Notes under the pieces: model-generated
What the model was told of the DNA's origin: nothing
The model's input: only the letters and a program-made list of their open reading frames with translations
Databases searched by the model: none
NCBI GenBank assembly: GCA_040382235.1
Contig: JBEIFV010000007.1
Coordinates: forward strand, 22,447 to 86,446
DNA length: 64,000 nt
Direction: 5' to 3'
DNA from: JAEUOS01 sp040382235
GTDB taxonomy: Bacteria > Pseudomonadota > Gammaproteobacteria > Burkholderiales > JAEUOS01
Part shown: one piece after another, positions 58,243 through 64,000 of the stretch
How the letters are laid out: each line of letters begins with the position of its first letter
How positions within the stretch are numbered: position 1 is the first letter of the stretch
Made by a program: the position numbers and the translations under genes

Positions 58243-58910
58243 GCCTGCTCCAGCAATTGACGAACCGCAGCTTCGATGAAGGCGGCATCTTCCGTCGACT
58301 GGGACGGATTGTCGGCCCGATGACCCCAGACCAAGGGAATCGGTTTGAGTTCGGCCCGCGCCAGGTGCTGCATTTCGCGGCGATTGTCTTTGACGCGGAA
58401 GTACAGGTCATGGTCCCCCGGCATCAACAGCACGCGCGCGCTGATCGACGCCAAGGCTTTGGGCAGATCACCGTCGACGTCGGGATGTGCGCTGATGTCG
58501 CCATGCAGCCAGGTCCACAACTGCGCCAGCAGGTTGGCGGGATCGCGACGTGAAAAATTGGCTTCCCGGAAACGCACAATGAAATCTTCGAGCGACGAAA
58601 AACCGATGTTGCGCCACACCTCTTCGCGATAGAACTCCTGCGAGAGCGCCCAACCGGCATACACACGGCCCATGGCGCGAAAGCCGCGCGCCGGCCGTGC
58701 CATGAAAGCGCCATCGACATAAGCCGCATCGGCCGTCAGGGCCGCACGCACCCTTTCGAGGAAGACGGCGTTATGCGGCGCACAACGGGCCGGGCCGCAC
58801 ACCACTGCGATCCGTTCGACCAGCTCGGGAAGGCTACGGCCCCAGTGGTAGGCCTGCATCGCTCCCATCGACCAGCCGTACACCAGCTTCACCCTAGAAA
58901 TGCCGAACAC
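58239..58910 (-). CDS. Alpha/beta hydrolase (MetX-like), N-terminally shortened
   Basis: A 223-residue frame that begins with GTG at VFGISRVKLVYGWSMGAMQA. The nucleophile Ser is in GWSMGA, the Asp in LLMPGDHDLYF, and the His in VWGHRADNPSQS. Homoserine-acetyltransferase-like hydrolases have ~100 residues before this point (oxyanion strand and HGT/HG loop). Upstream codons in the same frame (FHRLLAEV) still match the family for a few residues, so the gene has lost its 5' end or is frameshifted. It is coupled to the MFS gene. Activity is doubtful. Confidence 0.75.
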   Translation of the reverse strand: MFGISRVKLVYGWSMGAMQAYHWGRSLPELVERIAVVCGPARCAPHNAVFLERVRAALTADAAYVDGAFMARPARGFRAMGRVYAGWALSQEFYREEVWRNIGFSSLEDFIVRFREANFSRRDPANLLAQLWTWLHGDISAHPDVDGDLPKALASISARVLLMPGDHDLYFRVKDNRREMQHLARAELKPIPLVWGHRADNPSQSTEDAAFIEAAVRQLLEQA

Positions 58911-59042
58911 CTCGGCGAGCAGGCGGTGAAAAATGGACCGCTGCGGCCGGTTTGCAGCCGGCGATACCCGAGTCCGACAGGTTGCTAGGTTGCGTCGCGC
59001 TCACTTAAGCGGGAAATAACCAACAACCTGAAAGTCTCGTCG

Positions 59043-59108
59043 TTCCCGAGTAGTCGGGAACCCAGGGTTTTTGTGTAGCAATGGCTTGGATCCCCGCATA
59101 CGCGAGGG
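59043..59108. repeat. Extragenic inverted-repeat element
   Basis: TTCCCGA-GTAG-TCGGGAA, then a spacer, then CCCCGC.TACGCGAGGG. Elements of the type 'cgt-ttcccg-agtcgggaa-cccag...ggatccccg-cgcggggtgac' are common between genes in related bacteria. A weaker relative is at about 51676-51705. Both lie next to the copies of the Pro/Tyr-rich lipoprotein. Confidence 0.5.
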
Positions 59109-59160
59109 TGACAAACGCTCAAGTGAGCGCCATTCGGGTGAGGTGCGCGAGCCGGGGCGC

Positions 59161-59391
59161 TCAGTAGCGTCGGTAGTGGCGGTGCCCGCCGTAGCCAATC
59201 CAGGGGCGCGGCGGGCGCACCAGTACCGGTGGTCCATAAATCATCACCGGCGGGGGGGCCGCTATCACCACTGGCGGCGCGGCATATACCGGCTGCGGCG
59301 GATGGTAGACAACGGGTCGAGCCGGCACGACGGTGCAGCCGGCGGCAAGGCTTGCCGCGAAGGCGGCGATGGCCAGGGCGAGGGTTTTCAT
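59161..59391 (-). CDS. Pro/Tyr-rich small lipoprotein
   Basis: A 76-residue protein. The signal peptide MKTLALAIAAFAASLAAGC ends in a lipobox (LAAGC), so it is anchored in a membrane by lipid. The rest, TVVPARPVVYHPPQPVYAAP, PVVIAAPPPVMIYGPPVLVR, ends in GYGGHRHYRRY. No globular domain is apparent. A truncated copy lies at 51754. A role in the envelope is likely, but nothing more can be said. Confidence 0.75.
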   Translation of the reverse strand: MKTLALAIAAFAASLAAGCTVVPARPVVYHPPQPVYAAPPVVIAAPPPVMIYGPPVLVRPPRPWIGYGGHRHYRRY

Positions 59392-59594
59392 TTCGGGTCT
59401 CCTCGCACTTCAACGCCTGAGGGCGGCCAATCGATGGCCGCGAGATGTTGCGAGATGTTCCACGGCGCGGCAGGCCGTGCAGTACGACCGACCGCAGTTG
59501 CTCACATGCTGTTACAGATGCAGGCCGTGTTGCCATGTGCGTAGCGGCTTGCGGCGCGGACGCATGACATGGCGCTTTGAAAAGGGAGTCCCTG

Positions 59595-60272
59595 CTAACG
59601 CAGGGTCGCCGTCAAGGCGCGTTTCCGCTCGCTGCAATCGAACGCGTCGCCGACTTGCGCCAGCGCAACCTCGAGCCTCACCTGCGAGTCCGCCACCGGA
59701 TGCAACAGTTCACCAGCTCGGGCCAGCCACACGTTGGTCAACAGGGCGCGCAAGCCGGCGTCGATCTGTTCGAGGTCGCCAAGCCAGGAATGGCGCCCAA
59801 ACTCTTGCAGCGCCATGGCATTGAGTTCCTCGGCGGCATCCTCGAGCCTGGCCAAGTTGTTGTGCACGTTGTGCATTTCAAGGGAGAGCAGCCGGTCATA
59901 CAGGCAGGAGTCCTGCGGAAGCTCGCTCGCGATGTGCACTTCCTGCGGCGCTTCACCGAGCATGACGATCGCGATGAAACGTGCGCAATGCATGCCTGTG
60001 GCCGGATCAAACGCCGCATGGCGCGTGAGTTCGACCCCAACCGTACCCTTTTGCTCGGTGGCGCTCAACACCACATCTTCGGGCGCCGCGGCGACCATGG
60101 CACGCAGTTGGCGGGCGCCGTGTTTTTGGTCGACCACTGGCGCTAGCCTGGCTACCTTGAAGCTCAACTGCGAAGCGGGCAGCTCCTCGCAGCGCTTCTG
60201 GAACTCGGCCGACATTTGTTGCGCCTGGGCCGAGCTTGCCACGCAGAGAAGGAATGCGAACAGGGTTTTCAT
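59595..60272 (-). CDS. Hypothetical secreted protein
   Basis: A 225-residue protein with signal peptide (MKTLFAFLLCVASSAQAQQ). The rest is mainly helical (LEMHNVHNNLARLEDAAEEL, NAMALQEFGRHSWLGDLEQI) with four Cys residues that could form disulfides (RCEEL, MHCARF, DSCLYD, DCSERK). Family not recognised. The start at 60272 has GGAGCA ahead; an earlier in-frame start lacks a signal peptide at its beginning. Confidence 0.65.
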   Translation of the reverse strand: MKTLFAFLLCVASSAQAQQMSAEFQKRCEELPASQLSFKVARLAPVVDQKHGARQLRAMVAAAPEDVVLSATEQKGTVGVELTRHAAFDPATGMHCARFIAIVMLGEAPQEVHIASELPQDSCLYDRLLSLEMHNVHNNLARLEDAAEELNAMALQEFGRHSWLGDLEQIDAGLRALLTNVWLARAGELLHPVADSQVRLEVALAQVGDAFDCSERKRALTATLR

Positions 60273-60476
60273 GCGTGCTCCGGGCCTGGCCATCTGGTTT
60301 GTCGGAACGGCTTGTCACACCCGTGCGATCAGCTTCGGCCAATGCACGGCAAGCGATGCCGCGTCAGTTTGCTAACGGCGCAGGTGGCGCAAATGTGAGG
60401 CTTTGCCCGGGCGAATGCGCGCATAATTCCCTTCATCATTGACCGCCAGTCGTTACCCTGAGGAAGTTCTGTTGCC

Positions 60477-60788
60477 GTGATCATCGCCGTCGTTCAAATA
60501 CCGATGCCGCGCAGGTCGCGCGAGGCTGCCACCCTGGCGCAGACCAAGTCAGCGCCGACATTTCGCGCCCTTGCCGACAAGGGGCTCCTGCGCAAGGATT
60601 ACCTCAATGGCGATGCGGGTGGTGGTGGCGTTTACTACTGGACGTCGCGTGCCGCAGCCGAGGCCTGGTACACGCCTGAATGGCGCAGCAAGGCGAAAGC
60701 CAGCTTTGGCGCCGATCCTGTGATCACGTACTACGAAACCTATGTCACGGTGGATAATGTGAACGGCGAAACGATCGTGCGTACTTGA
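60477..60788 (+). CDS. Small ABM-type (YdhR/monooxygenase-like) protein
   Basis: A 103-residue protein starting with GTG (MIIAVVQIPMPRRSREAATL) behind AGGAAG. LLRKDYLNGDAGGGGVYYWT, SRAAAEAWYTPEWRSKAKAS, FGADPVITYYETYVTVDN match the ferredoxin-like ABM/YdhR fold. Such proteins are small dimeric enzymes or binding proteins. It is 87 bases ahead of the hydrolase gene. Confidence 0.7.
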   Translation: MIIAVVQIPMPRRSREAATLAQTKSAPTFRALADKGLLRKDYLNGDAGGGGVYYWTSRAAAEAWYTPEWRSKAKASFGADPVITYYETYVTVDNVNGETIVRT

Positions 60789-60875
60789 ACGTTGTTTCGA
60801 TCGACCCGCATCGATGTTCCCGTGAAGTGAACTGCCACCACCGCGGCGACTTGAGCCGCGCACAGGGGCCTTTAC

Positions 60876-61757
60876 ATGATCAAGCACATAGTTGCCGGCG
60901 ACCTCGAAGTCGCCTATGAAGAGTCCGGCCCGGCGTCCGGCCCGCCGGTCATCCTGCTGCACGGCTTTCCCTACGATATACGTGCCTATGATGCGGTGAG
61001 CCCGCCGCTTGCGGCTGCCGGCTGCCGGGTCATCGTGCCCTACCTGCGCGGCTACGGCGCGACGCGCTTTCTCTCGGCCACCACGCCGCGCTCGGGGCAG
61101 CAGGCTGTGCTGGCCCACGACCTGCTGGCGCTGATGGACGCATTGAAGATCCCGCACGCGGTGCTGGCCGGTTACGACTGGGGCGGACGCGCCGCCTGCA
61201 TCGCCGCCGCCCTATGGCCGCAGCGCGCGCGTGGCCTGGTCACCGGCAACGGCTACAACCTGCAGGATATTCCCGGCTCGGTCAGGCCACAGGCGCCCGA
61301 GAACGAACACCGTTTCTGGTACCAGTATTACTTTCATGGCGAGCGCGGCCGCGCGGGTCTTCACCAAAACCGGCGCGCCTTGTGCAAGCTGCTGTGGCGC
61401 CTGTGGTCGCCCAACTGGCAGTTCGACGACGCCACTTTCGAGCGCAGTGCGCCCTCGTTCGACAATCCGGACTTTGTCGACGTCGTGGTGCACTCCTATC
61501 GCCATCGCTTCGGCCTGGTGCCGGGCGATCCGCAAGTCGAAGCAACCGAAAAATTGTTGACCGCATTGCCGAAGATCGGCGTACCGACCATCACCCTGGA
61601 CGGCGCCGGCGATGGTGTGATGGCCCCCGAAGGCGCCGCCCGGCATGCGGTGTTCTTCACCGGGCCTTACGAGCGGCGGGTGATTCCCTTGGTCGGGCAC
61701 AACCTGCCGCAGGAAGCGCCGCTGGAGTTCGCGGAAGCCGTGCTGGCGCTGGTGTGA
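60876..61757 (+). CDS. Epoxide-hydrolase/haloalkane-dehalogenase-like alpha/beta hydrolase
   Basis: A 293-residue enzyme: VILLHGFPYDIRAYDAVSPP (HGFP oxyanion), RVIVPYLRGYGATRFL, then AGYDWGGRAACIAAALWPQR, where Asp is the nucleophile (GYDWGG), typical of epoxide hydrolases and dehalogenases. TLDGAGDGVMAP holds the acidic partner, and VIPLVGHNLPQEAPLEFAEA the His. The substrate is unknown. The sequence is complete. Confidence 0.9.
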   Translation: MIKHIVAGDLEVAYEESGPASGPPVILLHGFPYDIRAYDAVSPPLAAAGCRVIVPYLRGYGATRFLSATTPRSGQQAVLAHDLLALMDALKIPHAVLAGYDWGGRAACIAAALWPQRARGLVTGNGYNLQDIPGSVRPQAPENEHRFWYQYYFHGERGRAGLHQNRRALCKLLWRLWSPNWQFDDATFERSAPSFDNPDFVDVVVHSYRHRFGLVPGDPQVEATEKLLTALPKIGVPTITLDGAGDGVMAPEGAARHAVFFTGPYERRVIPLVGHNLPQEAPLEFAEAVLALV

Positions 61758-61830
61758 AACGTTTGCGCCTGTAGTGTCCGGCAGGCTGCAAGGCCCTGGG
61801 TATCCCACCCTTGAAGAGCGGAGCAGGCGC

Positions 61831-62097
61831 ATGGACCAGGAAAAAATCAAGGTCAAGGTTACCGACACCGGCAAGACCATGGACGTGGTTGTACTCAACA
61901 AGCGCGCCCAGGCGATCCAGATCGTGCTGGGTGAGGGCGTGCACAGCGTCAAATGCGATCTTGCGCCCACGCGCAACGGGCAGGCCTATGTGGGCAGCGC
62001 AATGGGCCGCGAACTGGTGTACGAACGCAGCCGCGAGCAGGTGCAGGCGGACATCGACCGCTTGAATCCGCATTTGCGCAATTCGCGCGGACGTTGA
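61831..62097 (+). CDS. Conserved hypothetical protein
   Basis: An 88-residue protein, MDQEKIKVKVTDTGKTMDVV, VLNKRAQAIQIVLGEGVHSV, KCDLAPTRNGQAYVGSAMGR, ELVYERSREQVQADIDRLNP. A compact beta-rich protein without signal peptide. GGAG-type ribosome binding site. I do not recognise its function. Confidence 0.7.
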   Translation: MDQEKIKVKVTDTGKTMDVVVLNKRAQAIQIVLGEGVHSVKCDLAPTRNGQAYVGSAMGRELVYERSREQVQADIDRLNPHLRNSRGR

Positions 62098-62233
62098 GAC
62101 TGGGACAGTAGCGGGCGTTTGCGCAGGCGACCTGGGTCGCCGTTAAAATGGCGGGTTCGGCCCTGCGCGCGAAGGGCCCCAGGCATCCGATCCAGCCGTT
62201 GCCACTCGCAGCGCATCACCGAGCAAAAAGCGC

Positions 62234-63214
62234 ATGCCTTCACACCCTATTTCCAACCCCGCGGCAACCGGCGTGGCCGATGCCATCGTCTCTGTGCGCG
62301 GCGTCGGCAAAACCTACGCCAGCGGCTTCCAGGCGCTCAAGCATATCGATCTGGATATCCGGCGCGGCGAGATTTTCGCGCTCCTGGGTCCGAATGGCGC
62401 GGGCAAGACCACGCTGATCGGCATCATCTGCGGCATCGTCAACGCCAGCCGCGGTACGGTCACAGCCGACGGCCATGACATCGTGCGCGACTATCGCGCG
62501 GCGCGCTCGGTGATCGGCCTGGTGCCGCAGGAACTGCATACCGATGCGTTCGAGTCGGTGTGGGCCACGGTGCGTTTCAGTCGCGGCATGTTCGGCAAGG
62601 CGCCGGATCCCGCCCACCTGGAAAAGGTGTTGCGCGATCTTTCGTTGTGGGACAAGCGCGACGCCAAGATCCTGACGCTTTCCGGCGGAATGAAGCGCCG
62701 CCTGCTGATCGCCAAGGCCCTGTCGCACGAACCGAAGATCCTGTTCCTGGACGAACCCAGCGCCGGGGTCGATGTCGAGCTGCGCCACGACATGTGGCGC
62801 ATGGTGCGTGAATTGCGCGAGCGCGGCACCACCATCATCCTCACCACCCACTACATCGAGGAGGCCGAAGACATGGCCGACCGCATCGGTGTGATCAACA
62901 AGGGCGAACTGATCGTGGTCGAGGACAAAGAGGTGCTGATGAAAAAACTCGGCAAGAAGCAACTGACCCTGACCCTGCGGCAGCCACTGACCCGAATCCC
63001 CGCGGCGCTTGCCGGCTTGTCGCTGGAGTTGTCCGCCAACGGCGCAAGCCTGGTCTACACCTTCGATACCCAGCAGGAGGAAAGCGGCATCGCCGCGCTG
63101 CTGCGTGCGCTCGCCGGACACGGCATCGACTTCAAGGACCTGCATTCCAGCGAGAGTTCGCTGGAAGACATTTTCGTCAGCCTGGTGCACCGGCCGGCGG
63201 GGCCAGGCACATGA
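62234..63214 (+). CDS. yadG: ABC-2-type transporter ATPase (YadG-like)
   Basis: A 326-residue ATPase. Walker A GPNGAGKTTLIG, Q-loop VIGLVPQELHTDAF, signature LSGGMKRRLLIAKALS, Walker B KILFLDEPSAGVD and switch His in ILTTHYIEEAED are all there. The C-terminal extension (LGKKQLTLTLRQPLTRIPAA...) is as in YadG. It overlaps the permease gene by four bases. Such pairs export an unknown substrate, possibly a lipid or polysaccharide. Confidence 0.93.
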   Translation: MPSHPISNPAATGVADAIVSVRGVGKTYASGFQALKHIDLDIRRGEIFALLGPNGAGKTTLIGIICGIVNASRGTVTADGHDIVRDYRAARSVIGLVPQELHTDAFESVWATVRFSRGMFGKAPDPAHLEKVLRDLSLWDKRDAKILTLSGGMKRRLLIAKALSHEPKILFLDEPSAGVDVELRHDMWRMVRELRERGTTIILTTHYIEEAEDMADRIGVINKGELIVVEDKEVLMKKLGKKQLTLTLRQPLTRIPAALAGLSLELSANGASLVYTFDTQQEESGIAALLRALAGHGIDFKDLHSSESSLEDIFVSLVHRPAGPGT

Positions 63215-63972
63215 ATACCCATAGCATTCGCGCGATCTACCGGTTTGAGATGGCGCGCACCTTTCGCACCCTGATGCAGAGCATCGCCGCACCGGTGCTG
63301 TCGACTGCGCTCTATTTCATCGTGTTCGGTGCGGCGATCGGCTCGCGCATGGGCGATATCGACGGCGTCAGCTACGGCGCCTTCATCATTCCGGGCCTGA
63401 TCATGCTCACGCTGTTGAACGAGAGCGTTTCCAACGCATCGTTCGGCATCTACATGCCCAAATGGTCGGGCACGATTTACGAATTGCTGTCAGCGCCGGT
63501 GTCATGGGTCGAGGTGCTGATCGGCTATGTCGGCGCGGCGGCGACCAAATCGGTGGCGCTGGGCCTCTTGATTCTCATCACTGCGAGATTCTTTGTCGCC
63601 TACGAGATCGCGCATCCGCTCTGGATGTTCGCGTTCCTGGTCCTGACGGCCGTGACCTTCAGCATGCTGGGCTTCATCATCGGCCTGTGGGCTGACGATT
63701 TCCAGAAACTCCAGGTGGTGCCGCTGTTGATCATCACCCCGCTCACTTTCCTGGGCGGTGCGTTCTACTCGATCAACATGCTGCCGCCGGTGTGGCAGAA
63801 GGTGAGCCTCGTCAACCCGGTGGTGTACCTGATCAGCGGTTTTCGCTGGAGCTTCTACGGGGTGGCCGACGTGCATATCGCGGTGAGCGCCGGCATCACC
63901 ATGGGCTTTCTGGTGGCCTGCCTGGTGTTTGTCTGGTGGGCTTTTCGCAGCGGCTACAAGTTGCGCAGTTGA
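63211..63972 (+). CDS. yadH: ABC-2-type transporter permease (YadH-like)
   Basis: A 253-residue membrane protein with six hydrophobic segments. QSIAAPVLSTALYFIVFGAA, YGAFIIPGLIMLTLLNESVS, and LIITPLTFLGGAFYSINMLP, PVWQKVSLVNPVVYLISGFR are ABC-2 permease signatures. It is coupled to the ATPase. Its end is inside the window; no further gene is visible in the last 28 bases. Confidence 0.93.
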   Translation: MNTHSIRAIYRFEMARTFRTLMQSIAAPVLSTALYFIVFGAAIGSRMGDIDGVSYGAFIIPGLIMLTLLNESVSNASFGIYMPKWSGTIYELLSAPVSWVEVLIGYVGAAATKSVALGLLILITARFFVAYEIAHPLWMFAFLVLTAVTFSMLGFIIGLWADDFQKLQVVPLLIITPLTFLGGAFYSINMLPPVWQKVSLVNPVVYLISGFRWSFYGVADVHIAVSAGITMGFLVACLVFVWWAFRSGYKLRS

Positions 63973-64000
63973 AATGGCGGTAGCTGCGCGTTGCCAAGCC

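Noticed and set aside
1..64000. CRISPR arrays, tRNA or rRNA genes, prophage structural genes
   Set aside because: No regularly spaced repeats, no tRNA-like cloverleaf or rRNA sequence, and no phage head, tail or integrase gene were seen.

Overview
This is a GC-rich (roughly 65%) chromosomal window from a betaproteobacterium, most likely Burkholderiales (Alcaligenaceae/Comamonadaceae-like). The main reasons are four intact periplasmic Bug/TctC-type binding proteins plus decayed copies, several CaiB/BaiF CoA transferases, a PilU retraction ATPase, a PEP-CTERM protein and the general gene repertoire. All calls come from reading translated frames, motifs and repeats by eye; no database search was run. 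No tRNA, rRNA or CRISPR array was seen.

Layout. 1-5.8 kb: the end of metH, then an accessory strip of toxin-antitoxin (TA) modules (two vapBC pairs, one parDE-like pair, a decayed vapC) and an IS630-family element inserted in a DUF4160 gene. 6-11 kb: a cytochrome c/P460 fusion, a SlyD-like isomerase coupled to an orphan molybdenum hydroxylase subunit, and dinB. 11.4-17.6 kb: a PEP-CTERM protein, a higBA-like pair, two copies of a nucleotidyltransferase gene carrying the same amber codon, pilU and an unknown two-gene unit. 17.6-25.9 kb: two Bug genes flank a partner-switching operon (STAS, HATPase, cNMP-binding/SpoIIE phosphatase) and a dense graveyard of gene scraps (DUF4143 ATPases, CheV, a chemoreceptor tail, acyl-CoA ligase tail, methyltransferase head, truncated PIN toxin), plus a chimeric DUF2164/SnoaL-like gene. 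26-36.6 kb: mostly housekeeping or metabolic genes (threonine aldolase, a hydrolase/acyl-CoA synthetase fusion, S4 and YaeQ proteins, an M20 peptidase, MATE exporter, AlkB, GFA-like, Mpo1-like). 36.7-41.4 kb: three CoA transferases and a Bug protein, probably one operon. 41.4-45.1 kb: a second TA/remnant island (GSU2403-like gene, hicBA, broken yefM/yoeB, ghost copies of the CoA-transferase/Bug genes). 45.2-51.6 kb: TetR regulator and a tripartite RND efflux operon. 51.7-53.7 kb: IS91-type transposase remnant and an unknown gene. 53.7-58.9 kb: a complete tripartite tricarboxylate transporter (tctCBA) next to an MFS permease and a truncated hydrolase. 59-64 kb: small secreted or lipoproteins, an epoxide-hydrolase-like enzyme and a YadGH-type ABC exporter.

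How it fits together. The core genes are organised in short, translationally coupled operons. Between them lie two islands where TA modules, insertion elements and duplicated scraps have accumulated and decayed. The decay can be read step by step in several places: an IS630 copy whose removal would restore a reading frame exactly; a yoeB toxin that lost its catalytic tail beside a yefM antitoxin split by an insertion; and a new fusion gene made from two unrelated small families. I see no obviously complete novel defence system. The most interesting material is the gene-birth and gene-death evidence, the hydrolase/ligase fusion, the cNMP-gated partner-switch module and the unknown gene pairs.
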